Shown piece after piece: positions 1 through 9,594 of a stretch of DNA of 64,000 nt (position 1 is the first letter of the stretch; every line of letters begins with the position of its first letter). A program made the translations under genes and the position numbers. The notes under the pieces are model-generated. The model was given only the letters and a program-made list of their open reading frames with translations. It had not been told where the DNA came from and made no database searches. The stretch comes from Cristatella mucedo (Eukaryota > Bryozoa > Phylactolaemata > Cristatellidae). Location of the stretch: NCBI GenBank assembly GCA_009760855.2, contig WPIO01000061.1:2481578-2545577 (forward strand), written 5' to 3'.

Positions 1-2
1 TG

Positions 3-875
3 CCTGCCCTCGAGCAGGTGTTTGGAGGGATATCCCCACCCTCTGGAGGAGACCCTCTACAAGTAGTGATCCCGGCCTCGGTCCCGGGCTGCAGAGGGTT
101 CGAGATACAGTCGATAGACGAGATCTTGGGCGTGAGGAATGGGGTATCGACCCTACGTGGCCTGCGCTACGGCTTTAATAACAAACTGCGAAAGCAGTTT
201 GAGCTGGGCTTCTCAACCGAGGCCCAAGCAAAAGAGGCGGCAGCAGTCCTGGTTAAATCTTTTCCAGGAGCGAGGCACCAGGTCGACCGCTCCATTGTGG
301 TCACGCTGATAGGGATTCACCCTAGAGTAAAAGTGGAGGTGGTGGCAGCAGCACTTTCTGCCTATGGCAAAGTGCTGAGGCACAAACTGGGCACCTACAG
401 GGGCACCAACATCGCGAACGGGAACAGACAGATCCTGTTCGAGATGGAGAAACCCCTCCCCCTCTCGATGTCCTTTGAGGGCAGCGAGGGCCTGGTGGCG
501 GTTAGGTACATGGGCATGCCACCCCCGTGCGGACAGTGTGGCCAAGCCGGCCACAAGGCGCTGCTATGCCCAAATAGGGTCTGCAATGGATGCAGCCAAC
601 TGGGGCACTACATGGCAGACTGCCCCCTGGTGAAGTGCTTCCGGTGCAGGAAACCAGGCCACATGGCCCGCTCCTGCACCGTTGCGCAGAAATGCGGTGG
701 GTGCGGGGCCGAGGGGCACTCGAGCAAGGAGTGCCAGAAGAGCAGGCCTAGGCGAAAGGCAATCTTGGAGACTTCCTGGGCGTCAGACGCCGATGAGGAG
801 GCCCTCCTGAGTGCGGCTGCAGAAGCCGAAAAAGTCCTGGCCACACTCCCAGCAGCGCCTGGGGGGAGGCCCTGA
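3..875 (+). CDS. ORF1 protein of U2-targeting LINE, RNA-binding with four CCHC zinc knuckles (5' partial)
   Basis: The frame is open to the left edge of the window, so the true start lies upstream; the first in-frame GTG at 18 is only a convenience start. Counted from there, residues about 94-165 resemble an RRM-like RNA-binding fold. Four perfect C-X2-C-X4-H-X4-C knuckles follow at residues 171-184, 189-202, 207-220 and 226-239, then a basic stretch (RPRRK) and an acidic, Ala-rich tail. ORF1 proteins of LINEs coat the element RNA and act as nucleic-acid chaperones; the knuckles fit that role. The frame ends at a TGA at 873-875, immediately after a G6 run, and the natural continuation is in another frame from about 866. 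I am confident about the zinc-knuckle protein; the RRM is a fold-level guess. Confidence 0.85.
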   Translation, partial: PALEQVFGGISPPSGGDPLQVVIPASVPGCRGFEIQSIDEILGVRNGVSTLRGLRYGFNNKLRKQFELGFSTEAQAKEAAAVLVKSFPGARHQVDRSIVVTLIGIHPRVKVEVVAAALSAYGKVLRHKLGTYRGTNIANGNRQILFEMEKPLPLSMSFEGSEGLVAVRYMGMPPPCGQCGQAGHKALLCPNRVCNGCSQLGHYMADCPLVKCFRCRKPGHMARSCTVAQKCGGCGAEGHSSKECQKSRPRRKAILETSWASDADEEALLSAAAEAEKVLATLPAAPGGRP

Positions 876-1272
876 GTGCCCCCCCCTTAGGCCCCCACCT
901 GTGGCTGCCCTCCCCCCACGCGAGGAGCAGGCCTCAGTAGACCTGGTGGACACCCAGAGTGCATCCTCTGAGGAGCCCGCCAGCCCCCAGGGATCACTCC
1001 GCATAGCCGACATGAGCGACATGGAGGAAATGTCGGAGTCGGATGACGACGATACGGTCCTGCAGGGAGGAGGGGAATGTATGCCAGTCGCACGCAGCAC
1101 CCCAGCCCAGACGGGGAAAAAGACTGGCCGCGCCACTAACCCTGCATCCTCCCCCTCAGACAGGGACAGTGACTCCTCCACTCAGAGAAGCCTGCGAGCC
1201 AGAACCAGGGTCACCCTAGCAACTAGGCCCCCAGAGGGTAGAGGGAAGACCCCGAAGCCCGGCAATGTCTAG
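866..1272 (+). CDS. ORF1 C-terminal segment, displaced by a frameshift
   Basis: This segment is open from upstream of 866 to a TAG at 1270-1272 and encodes a Pro/Ser/Thr-rich, strongly acidic tail including SESDDDD, ending in a basic patch. It overlaps the ORF1 knuckle frame near 811-875, and the switch falls at the G6 run near 855-860, so I read it as the C-terminus of the same protein split by a one-base indel. Its stop codon overlaps the ATG that probably starts ORF2 (ATGTCTAG at 1265-1272), a tight junction that would suit stop-restart translation. No domain is recognisable. The alternative, a separate small acidic ORF, is less likely. Confidence 0.65.
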
Positions 1273-1555
1273 TGCCTTCCTGACAGCACGGGAGGAGGAG
1301 GAAAGGGAGGACCCGAGGCCGGAGCCAGATCCAGACGAGCCCTCCGGCTTCGTTGAGAGCTGGAGCACCAACATCGCGACCTGCATGGCAGCTAGGGACT
1401 GGGTAGGCTTCTGCCGCTCTGTAGCCGAGATGTCCGCTGCATGGCTTACGCTTGCGCGCCGCCTAGTCAAACACAGGCTTCAGCTTGGCAGGTCGAGCGT
1501 CTGCGCATCCCCAGCATCGAACCCCCGACTGCCGGCGAGCCAGCCCCCCCCCCCT
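1265..1555 (+). CDS. ORF2 N-terminal segment, before frameshift
   Basis: The ATG at 1265 overlaps the ORF1 stop. The first about 95 residues are acidic (EEEERED), then contain a Trp/Cys-containing helix-like stretch ending in basic residues (RRLVKHRL) and a Pro-rich linker. No zinc finger of the kind found at the N-terminus of R2 proteins is obvious. The frame must change at the C11 run at 1544-1554 to join the reverse transcriptase; in this frame the protein would otherwise continue to a stop near 1699. Role inferred as the N-terminus of the ORF2 polyprotein, which in related elements binds target DNA or element RNA. The homopolymer position makes a sequencing or replication slip the simplest explanation for the break. 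Confidence 0.6.
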
Positions 1556-3372
1556 CTAGGAGAGGCTGGAGCCCGCAACAGGCCTCGAGGCTGCAGAAAC
1601 TTTACCGCTGCAATCGTGGCAGAGCAGTACGTAGCGTGCTGCAGCCAATGCCCACGACCTTCTCGGGTGACCGCGCCGCGTGCCGCGAATTCTGGCTGAA
1701 GGAAGCCGAGGCTAGACCAGTTGACACAGCTGGTCTACGACGCACGATGGCCAGAATAATGGACGCGAGAGCCCAACCACAAGATCGGGTTCTCACTGCC
1801 CCCCTGCAGAAGACTGAAGTGGCAGCTAGGCTTCGCAGGGCCAGCAACACGTCCCCAGGGGCCGACAGGCTCGAATACCGCCATCTGAAGGCAGTTGATG
1901 CCCGCTGCAGCCTTGTCACGGAGGTCCTTAATGGCTGTCTACTGTTTGGCGATGTCCCCCCGGACTGGAAGACGGGCCACACGGTCCTAATCCATAAAAA
2001 GGGAGACCCAGCTGACCCGGGCAACTTCCGCCCGATCACGCTACTGCCAACGCTATATAAACTCCTGTCGGGATGCCTGGCCGCGCGCCTCACAGCCTTT
2101 CTTCGCGAGCACGAGCTCCTTTCGCCACAACAGAAGGGCTTCCTGCCGGGCTGCGAGGGCTGCCTCGAACAGTCCTTTCTGGTCGAATCGGCTCTCCGAG
2201 ACGCCACAAAGAGGAAGAGGCCCCTCTGCGGTGCCTTCCTGGACCTCCAGAACGCCTTCCCTAGTGTGCCGCACGACTCTCTCTTCGAGACTCTGCGGCA
2301 CCTGGGAGTGGAGCAGCAGCTGATAGACCTCGTCTCCAAGATCTACCAAGGATCGACGATTGTGCTGCGCCTAGGCTCGGAGTCGCTGGCCCCCTTCCCA
2401 GCGGCCGCCGGAGTCAGGCAGGGCGATCCGCTGTCGCCCATCCTGTTTGATGCGGTTATGGAAACGCTTGTCCGCTCGCTTGCTTCTGCTTCGGATAGGC
2501 ATGGCTACTCCCTCGGCTCCGTGAACGTATCGGTATGCGCCCTGGCCGATGACCTAGCCCTCTTCGCCAGGTCACCCGTCAGCTTGCAGAGGTTGCTCCA
2601 CAGAGCAAACAACACCGCGGCGAAGGTGGGCCTAACCTTTCGCCCAGGTAAGTGCCGCATTCTGCTGCGTAATGTGGCTGCAACTGACCGCTCTGTCTTC
2701 CTCATTGCAGGCGCCGAGATCCCTCTCCTGCCGCAAGAGGAGGCGTACGAATACCTGGGAGCGCCGCAGGGTTTTGCCTACCCCAGGGCCGAAGTCGAGG
2801 CTGCAGCCACGTCCCTCTCTAGGGACATTCTCCTCCTGCAGAACTTGCTCCTCGCGCCCTGGCAGAAGCTAGACGCCCTGCGCACCTTCATGCTCCCGAG
2901 GCTCGAATACCTGGGCAGGGCGAAGTGGCTGAAGAAGAAGCTCTTGCAGCCTGTCGACAGAGCCACCCGTGACCTCTGTAGATATGCTTGCTCTCTTCTG
3001 CTTAGGGCGACGACTGGCTTCTTCCACGCACCTCGGATGTACGGAGGCCTCGGCTTCATCCCCATGAAGCAAGAGATAGACATCCTTCGCGCCACCCAAG
3101 CGTGCAGGATGCTGGTCTCCAGCGACCCACTAATACGAACGGTCGCAACGGAGGGTCTGGACAATGCCATCAGGGTGCTCCGTGGCACGCCTTCGGACGA
3201 TGCACGTACGATTTTCCTTTCAGGAGGATCGTTCGAGGAGGGCGCCCACCAGGGCTCGCGCTCCCTTTGGTCGGAAGCCAGACAGGCTCTCAAGAGGCTC
3301 AACGTAGCGACCATCTACACGCAGGGCGCCTTGAGCCTAGGATGGAGCGAGGAGAGCATGCGACGCCACAGT
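1556..3372 (+). CDS. ORF2 reverse transcriptase domain of U2-targeting LINE
   Basis: The frame (open 1441-3399) carries a complete non-LTR reverse transcriptase. Visible in order are the finger motif LIHKKGDPADPGNFRPITLL (about 1987-2046), motif A FLDLQNAF (catalytic Asp about 2242), motif B GVRQGDPLSPILFD (about 2410-2451), motif C with LADD (catalytic Asp pair at 2548-2553, Leu in place of the usual Phe or Tyr), motif D GLTFRPGKCRIL and a thumb-side YEYLG. The following thumb region contains HAPRMYGGLGF, as in R2-type proteins. The enzyme copies element RNA at a nick in the target (target-primed reverse transcription). All catalytic residues are intact although the frame is interrupted at both ends: at the C11 run upstream, and between about 3355 and 3375 downstream. 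Confidence 0.9.
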
Positions 3373-4319
3373 TCAACACCAAGACGATGGTGTCGATAAT
3401 CCGCAAGGACATATCGACTGGCTGGGCCAAGGAGTGGTGCTCCAAGCGTGATCAGGGCAAAGTAGCTGCGTGTCTGGCGACAGACAAGCATGCGAATCAC
3501 TCCCACTTTCTCCTATCTGGCTTTGCTCTCTCTTTTGCGTCCTGGCGGTTTATTTTCAGGGCAAGACTCGACCTCCTGCCATGTGCCGTCGTCAGAGCAA
3601 GATGGGACACCGAGCACCTGGTGGAATGCAGGCGAGGGTGCGGCGTCGACGAGACGCTGCCGCACGCCATCAACAACTGCAAGCCGATGATGCCCACCAT
3701 CACGGAGCGGCACGACGCCATCCTGAAGCGCCTCGTTGAAGCCCTACCGAGAGCACTCCAACGCTACGCCCGGGTAGACCGTCATCACGAGCTGGACCCG
3801 TCCCCGCTCCTCCGCCCGGACCTGGTTGTGGACACTGGCCGCTACGCTGTCATTGTCGACGTTGCTGTACCGTTCGACAACGGTATAGAAGCGTTGGACA
3901 GGGCAGCGACCCGGAAGATCGAAAAGTACCAGGGCTTGGCCGACGAACTCCGCAGGCAAGGCAGACACGTCGAGCAGCACGCCTTCGTCGTTGGCGCCCT
4001 TGGCACCTGGCCCCCAGCGAACGAGGCCACGCTGCAGGCCCTGCGAGTGAACTTTAAATACCGCAAGCTGATGCGCAAGCTCTGCGTGAGCGACGCCATC
4101 AATGGCTCAGCTGCGGTATGGAGGAAGTTCGTCGGCCTCCCTAGGCAAGAGGACGAAGGAGGACTCGGAGCGCAAGCGCCGCTAGAGCTAGGGCCCACTA
4201 GGGGCCCAGGCACTGCGCAAGCGTTGCTAGCGCCCGCACCCGCTAGGGGGGCGGACGGCGCACTGAGTGGTGCAACGCAGGCTCCGCAAGGGGATGAAGC
4301 GGCACCCAGTCGCGCGTAG
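3373..4319 (+). CDS. ORF2 C-terminal restriction-like endonuclease (CCHC and PD-X12-D)
   Basis: From NTKTMVSIIRKD the protein resumes in a third frame and is open to the TAG at 4317-4319. It shows the C-terminal signature of R2-lineage LINEs: a CCHC motif C-X3-C-X7-H-X4-C starting at about 3627 (CRRGCG with His 8 residues after the second Cys), then RPDLVV with PD at about 3816, X12, D in VIVDVAVPFDN, and KYQGL downstream as the basic residue of the active site. In R2 this domain nicks the target and allows sequence-specific insertion; here the flanking U2 sequence shows what it cuts. The last about 45 residues are low-complexity Ala/Gly/Pro encoded by the 45-bp repeat array and are probably dispensable. 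Confidence 0.88.
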
Positions 4320-4440
4320 CGTCGACACCCGCTAGGGGGACCGGTGTCTTCGGGCCGCGAATAGCACCAGGACCCTATAGGGGGCCTGGTGGCGAGCTGT
4401 CGCGTTCTGCGCTGGCGCCCGCAAGGGGCAACGGCGGCGC
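4171..4440 (+). repeat. Six-unit 45-bp tandem array spanning the ORF2 stop codon
   Basis: A marker of the form CCGCTAGGGG or CCGCAAGGGG recurs with its G-run beginning at 4201, 4246, 4290, 4335, 4380 and 4425, a spacing of 44-45 bp each time. Forty-five bp is 15 codons, so the array keeps frame and encodes an Ala/Gly/Pro-rich repeat at the ORF2 C-terminus in units 1-3. The stop codon sits between units 3 and 4, and units 4-6 lie in the 3' UTR. Units have diverged considerably. Confidence 0.8.
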
Positions 4441-4707
4441 ACAGCTGCGCATGCGACCCATCACCTTCGTGAGGGCAAGCGACAGTGTTGGCGTAGGATT
4501 AGTGCCGGCACCCGGCGGCAGCGCAAGCGGACCGGAACCTGCTCTGCAGGCTGGTCGAGCGCACCTGGCTGTCCAGCAGCGTGGAGTGTGCGAAATAAGC
4601 CACTCTGTCCCTAGCGCCCCGGATTGGCCGTCCGGGCCCGCTGTGTACCAGTCGCGATCGGGTGTCGTCCCGACAGACTGAGGCCTACTGTAGTGAGAGC
4701 AGTACCC

Positions 4708-4713
4708 AATAAA
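4708..4713 (+). promoter_or_regulatory. AATAAA just before the 3' end of the U2-targeting LINE
   Basis: A canonical AATAAA hexamer lies 9 bases before the first U2-like base. It could act as a polyadenylation signal for the element or be a chance match in its AT-rich terminus; there is no poly(A) tail before the U2 junction. Confidence 0.35.
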
Positions 4714-4721
4714 CATTATCA

Positions 4722-4876
4722 ATCTGTTCTTATCAGCTTAATATCTGATACACGGTCCATCGGATCGTTATGATATTAATCTGATTTTTGGAACTCGGCA
4801 AGGTGTCTGAGGCTTGCCTCGGCCTAGCCACGGGTTTACCTGGTATTGCAGTGCCTCCAGGAGACAGGGCACAACC
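4722..4876 (+). ncRNA. U2: U2 spliceosomal snRNA gene, 3' portion (5' part displaced by insertion)
   Basis: ATCTGTTCTTATCAG, then TTAATATCTGATA, matches U2 from about nucleotide 38 onward. Stem IIa is ACGGTCC-ATC-GGATCGT, seven pairs with one G.U, different in sequence from human U2 but fully paired. The Sm site ATTTTTGG is intact. Stem III includes GAGGC-TT-GCCTC. Stem IV is ACCTGG ... CCAGG around the conserved TATTGCAGTGCCT loop, which binds U2-specific proteins. Length from this point to the end (about 155 nt) equals the corresponding part of human U2 within a few bases. The first about 37 nt, including the branch-point recognition region, are absent because the retrotransposon ends here. 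This gene copy cannot give normal U2, although the remaining structure shows no decay. Confidence 0.92.
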
Positions 4877-7340
4877 ATGAGCCAGCTGGTTCTTATACGG
4901 TGCAGCCTCTAATGCTGCTTATTGGCTCAAGTGCATCACAAATCATAGGCCATCAAAATAGGGGACTTGGCAAGAAACTGTTGAGTCCTCTGACAAATGC
5001 CTTTGATTAAGAGGAGGATATAAGGCCAACCCACAACTTGGCTAAGTGGCTAAAAGTAGTGGCCATTTTGTGTCGTGAAGAATAAGAATGTCGTGAAGAA
5101 TAAGAATGCTTCTGCATTCTCAATGTCTTCCTAATCTGAGGTGTTTATATAGTGACAACATCACCTAGTCCAAGTGAACTAGTATTCAAAACAAATACCT
5201 TGGCCAGAAATTAAATAGCTATGCACTAGTCGTATGTAGAGAAGGCCCGAATAGGGTAAGCAACCACACGAAATCACTGCCAGAGCTGAACAGCAAGTGA
5301 ACTATAACACGGGTTCAACAGTGCACACACAAAAGAAGCGATTCCATAAAGAAATCAATCAAAATCCATTCAAAAAAAAGTCATAATGTGCCCCAGTGAG
5401 CTTTTGACTCGAAACCACACTAATTTCACTAAAAACCAAGACCTGGCTAGGAGCATTACTAAATTAATTCCAACCGTCTGGAAAGCCCACGTTTAAGATT
5501 TCAGACCCAGTAAAATGAAAGACTGCATTGTGATCCAAATCTTTGTTGAATGAATTTTGTCAAAATTAAACGAAATATTAATCTACATAAATAAATGTAA
5601 AAAAGGGTTGCTCAAAACCTACACACCAAGGCATTAATGTATCGTGAAATTAATAATGCTATGAAATCAAGTTGCCAGATATGGCAGAAACAAATCCTTA
5701 AAAATAAATACATTCATTGCACAAAAAAACCTAGTGTGGCTGAGCACAATGACTGCTGGGCATTTAAGGAGAGCCATTCAGCTAAGCAAACAAAAACAAA
5801 CCCGGCATTCTAAAATTGACTCTGGAGGACCTTCCATAGCTGACCGTAAAGATGGGTGCACATGTGGCAGGTTGGCTAGGTGGCAACAGCTGTGGCAATA
5901 AGGCTCACTTGCCAACTCCAGCCTGTGGTCAGGCCACTCAAATATTTGAACATAGTTAAGCAAGGAATACGAACGAGGCCAAACTGTTAAAATTTGCCCC
6001 CCCCCTTCCGACACTGTTTACGGCTCAGGCCCCAACTGCCAGCCCGAGAGAATGGGGGACCACGTGGGATGAGCCTACAGGTGCATATAGGTGCAGAGCC
6101 TTAATGGAAATTTTCTCTCAAGTGAACAATGTTTCCATGAGAAAACTAAAAATGATAATGGAGCACTGCATAATTTCATCCCGATAGAAACTACAAAGAA
6201 AGACTTGGGGGTTCATGTCACAAGTATGGCTGACAGTCTCTGGTGATTGTTTGCATGGAAATGAGGGGATGTAGGGTCAAGCAACTGTGTTCAGGAGGTT
6301 AGGCATTCCTGCAGAAATTTAGATTAAACTACTTATGGATAGATATTACCAACGGAGCCTAAAAAATGCCCAAGCCAAGACAAGATGGGGCAAAATGAAC
6401 TTTGACATTTAGCGAATACACGAACAACTAACGACAACTCTTACTGCACCGATGAAGGATCGTTTTAGTTGCAGCTCACTAGAGAGCTCCTACACCAAGT
6501 ACAGTTGAGTTGTTAACATGCCAGTCACTGAGTAGTGCCTTGGTCAGAGCAGAAGGACTGCCTTTTCCAATGCAACTGTCTTTGTGAGCACTCTGCAGCT
6601 GCTTCTGCAGATGCAAAAATTATGAATGCTTGGCATAGTATTGAAAAACCCAATTTTTACCTGTTATGATAACTGATTTTACTCTTGAGCTCCTCCAGAA
6701 AAATAGTATAACTATATGACACTTGTTTATACAATTATGCCACAATTGCTCAGGCAATTCACCGAAGTGGATTTGGAATCACAGCTTCCGACGATGAACA
6801 TTGAACACGACGCCACACCGAGTTGAGAACAACCAACAGTAAGGATGTGCTGCTCAATGGGACCAATCATAATTGGCTAACAAGGTCACGGTGGGCCAAA
6901 CCACTTCGAAGACACTCAAACAAGCCCAAAAACCACCGTAAGGAAAAACGAATTTCAAAAGACGGGATTTCGAGACGTCTCACTAAATTCAAACGTGTAA
7001 AATACAAACAGTCTTGAGTTCAATACCGATAAAACGACCTTTTCGTACTATTTGGGTAGTACTTAAAACTGAAACCCTGAAACTTGATCTGGCACCCAAA
7101 TATATTATTATTAAGGAGTAGCTAAAAACTGCTAGATCGAGATCAACCCTTCGATCGAGCTTCATTTGCACCTAATGTAAAATGCCTAGAGAGAAATGAT
7201 CTCTCGGAGGGCGCTACATCAAGTGCATTATTAAATTTATATTAAATTCAGTGACATGTAATTTAATGCAAATAAATGAAATAAATAAATTTTCACATGT
7301 ACCACATTCCAGCTAATGTGCATGGGGCCGTGGAACTTAC
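4877..7340. other. Unannotated AT-rich sequence downstream of U2
   Basis: Apart from the 18-bp duplication I see no gene, RNA or recognisable transposon here. Short open frames (for example minus strand 5778-6014 and plus strand 6823-7017) lack splice signals or motifs. The first few hundred bases may be U2 flanking or spacer DNA. No clear snRNA 3' box is visible after 4876. Confidence 0.5.
5071..5106 (+). repeat. Perfect 2 x 18 bp tandem duplication
   Basis: TGTCGTGAAGAATAAGAA occurs twice back to back in otherwise unique sequence downstream of U2. Confidence 0.9.
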
Positions 7341-7390
7341 AAAGGTAATATTTTATAGCCCATATTACAATTTTCCTGTGGTGGGCAATC
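7341..7390 (-). CDS. Possible small coding exon, minus strand
   Basis: Reading right to left, a TTGTTTATTTAAG acceptor is followed by 50 nt and a CTTT/GTAAGT donor. Phase 0 is open and gives DCPPQENCNMGYKILP, compatible with following the phase-0 end of the first coding exon at 8435-8523, about 1 kb upstream on that strand. Such a short open frame is easily found by chance, so this is only a candidate second exon. Confidence 0.22.
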
Positions 7391-8434
7391 CTTAAATAAA
7401 CAACAAATAGCCATTGTCTTTTCTGCAAGAAAATTGCTAAATCAGCCATTCTTGCCTTCTTTACTTAATGCCACTACATAACCTCCTCTGTGACCAAATG
7501 CAACAAAACTTTCGATATCAACTGGGAATTTAAAAAAATATAATTTGTATGATCAACTGATTATTAAATACAAATGAAGTTCACAATTATTACGATTCTG
7601 AATCCCTTCAGACAGGTTCGGAAACAATCACTTCAATTCGTTGATAGCAGCAAGCACTGACAAAGAATAATTCTGACATCTTGCACTAAAGCCGACAGCT
7701 GAGTCGAACTCATCAAGGGTTGGGTGCATTAGCAGCCACAACAACATAAGATTGGTATGAGTAATAACTGAAACCGTCTAAACAAGCTTGTAGACACAAG
7801 AGATCTGACCATCAAAAGAGAATTAATAGACTGGATGCATTGTACTCCATCAACCATAACTATTGGCTAAATTTCAACCTTAAGTACACGTCCACTCCCT
7901 CCCCAGACATAACAATAATCATACTGCTAGTTAGTTCGAACGAATGATAACTGCTAGTAATGCTAACCACTACCTGAGCCATCTTCCCGCTCTAGATACT
8001 AACAAGTCCTCCTTACTAACGCCTACCCAGAAACCACCCTAACCTACAATTTATCACGGAAAGTCGGCCACTGAGGAACAGATAGAGATGAAATTGCACA
8101 AACACATGTTGTACTACGGTTGTTATTCGACTACATGCCATCAGATTGAAGGACAGTTCAAAGATTGATGGCATACCTAAGATAACTGGAAGGGGTTACA
8201 TAAATACAGCCACCAATAATTAGAAAGCCATATGCCACTCCCAATATTCGAACCACAAGCATGATGCCAAGCTAGGACACTGATATGCACTAGTGCAACA
8301 TTTACCAAGTTGGGGTGCGTGCACAAGTGAAGGTGCAATAACGAAAGCAGCTACAGAAGAAGAATAAACACGATGCCTTCATTCATAGGTTACGAGGTCG
8401 GCAATGCTAAAGCTTTGCTAGCCAGCACACTTAC
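7391..8434. other. Presumed intronic or intergenic sequence
   Basis: No repeat family from elsewhere in the window, no RNA gene and no convincing exon is visible. If the minus-strand exon candidates at 8435 and 7341 are real, this is the intron between them. Confidence 0.4.
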
Positions 8435-8523
8435 CGATGGCTTGATTTCAAATACTGTAAGCCGATTGCTGTCTGTAGTATAAGGTTGCAGCCTCATGTC
8501 TGGCGCTGCTGCTGCCATCGCAG
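8435..8523 (-). CDS. Candidate first coding exon of an unidentified minus-strand host gene
   Basis: On the minus strand a perfect branch-point consensus TACTAAC lies about 19 bases before an AG, five bases later comes GCGATGG (good initiator context), and the reading frame encodes MAAAAPDMRLQ...LTVFEIKPS before a consensus donor TCG/GTAAGT. The coding part is 84 nt, 28 codons, ending in phase 0. The peptide has normal codon use and begins with the Ala run common at animal N-termini. I do not recognise the protein. Further exons would lie at lower coordinates; 7341-7390 is a weak candidate. A donor-like site at 10089-10093 could end an upstream untranslated exon. Confidence rests on the coincidence of branch point, acceptor, ATG and donor. 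Confidence 0.5.
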
Positions 8524-8879
8524 CTATTCGTTTTAGTTAGTAGTACCTCCTGGTTGTTTCCATTTGCTTGCTAGGCATCCTTACTTGGCTAATACATACA
8601 CAGGCACACTCAAGGGTTTACAATTCACTACCAATAGTGCATCCACTCACAAATGAAACAGCTCTAACAAAGGGCTAGGCAGACAGAACATTCTGACCAG
8701 CTACATGATGGATGGCTTGTCAGCCTTCAACTGAGACATGCATCCCTCACTCGTCCACATCTGCCGGCAAGGTGGTCCATTGCAATGACGGCCTTACTAC
8801 AGCATGGATCGAAAAAACAGTTTTCTTCCTTGTGTACTTAGTGAATTTTCACGCCTAAATTTAAGATTTTAAATTATTA

Positions 8880-8998
8880 AATAATATTATTTATCAAAAA
8901 CATAAAACTTTATAGAAGCACTCATTCCTACATTCCGGTAACGCATGCAGCCATTTTGCTAGACCGCGGTCGGGGAGCAACTTCACCGCTGAACCAAA
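8880..8998 (-). repeat. Divergent tRNA-derived SINE copy
   Basis: CATTCCGGT ... CCGCGGTCGGGGAGCAAC ... ACCGCTGAACCAAA aligns with the better copies at 34541-34672 and 35192-35325. On the minus strand the start reads TTTGGTTCAGCGGTGAAGTT, a recognisable tRNA box A region. The box B part is not clear in this copy. Confidence 0.5.
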
Positions 8999-9175
8999 CC
9001 ACGTCGGTTCACATAAACTTGTTTGTTTACACATACACCATCCATATTTATGCGTAGACCTATACATGTATTCATTATAAAGATATCTATACAAATTCTC
9101 GTAGTTGATATGTCATCGTGGCTCCCCGACAATTAGACCATAACATAATGCTACCTATAGTCATGGGATCCTGTT

Positions 9176-9262
9176 CCCATTGCAGCAAATGAAAGGCGCC
9201 GAGAGTAACTGACTTCTTTTAGTGCGCTTTATCAACTTCGCTATCATTACGATTATTAAGAT
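9176..9262 (+). mobile_element. LINE-A 3' tail fragment, degenerate
   Basis: It contains CAGCAAATGAAAGGCGCCGAGAG and GTGCGCTTTATCAA followed by an ATTACG-type tail, a weak match to the LINE-A 3' hairpin region. Confidence 0.55.
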
Positions 9263-9365
9263 GTTTTGATGTGAGAACCACGCTAATAAGCTAGCTAGTG
9301 CATGCCTAGTGTTACAGGGGGTGTGCACTTAATAACAATGCTCGCGTAAATACTCACCACTCAAT

Positions 9366-9495
9366 TGCATTTCCCTTTGCAGCAAATGTAAAGCGCATAG
9401 AAAGAGATTGAGTCCTCTGAGGGCGCTTTATCAAGTGTCATTATTATTACTATCATCATTAAATATTATTATCATTACCATTGCTATCATTATTA
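9366..9495 (+). mobile_element. LINE-A 3' tail with ATT-rich end
   Basis: It shows the consensus 3' hairpin TAAAGCGC, AGAGATTGAGT, CTCTGAGGGCGC, then CTTTATCAAGTG and a long run of ATT/ATC triplets. Confidence 0.75.
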
Positions 9496-9594
9496 TGAGA
9501 GGAAATACACCCATCCTTAACTGTCCGATACAAATGACGAGACAGTCGTTAGCAGAAGCGCCAACTTTCGTTGCAGATTACAGAAAGTTAAGTT

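Larger units (their letters stand above)
1..4721 (+). mobile_element. U2-targeting non-LTR retrotransposon with restriction-like endonuclease (Utopia-like), 5' end outside window
   Basis: The segment is markedly more GC-rich than the DNA to its right and holds a zinc-knuckle ORF1 and an ORF2 with reverse transcriptase followed by a CCHC plus PD-D endonuclease. That order is typical of the early-branching R2/NeSL/Utopia-type LINEs. The 3' end abuts U2 snRNA sequence at 4722, in the same orientation as U2. Established knowledge: Utopia elements carry this type of endonuclease and insert into U2 genes, while Keno, another U2-targeting group, belongs to the Tx1 lineage with a different endonuclease. 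The 5' half of U2 and the element's 5' UTR would lie left of the window. The reading frames are broken in three places, so this copy is inactive unless those are sequence errors. Assignment to Utopia rests on target plus domain order and was not tested by phylogeny. Confidence 0.85.

Noticed and set aside
213..2349. Several long minus-strand open frames opposite ORF1 and ORF2
   Set aside because: They are shadows of the GC-rich LINE coding frames on the plus strand.
6823..7017. Small basic open frame
   Set aside because: Lys/Arg-rich low-complexity translation of AT-rich DNA without initiation or splice context.
8969..9130. GTCGGGGAGC at 8969 and its complement GCTCCCCGAC at 9121 as possible terminal inverted repeats
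   Set aside because: The 10-bp match is isolated, there is no target duplication, and the first copy is part of the SINE head.
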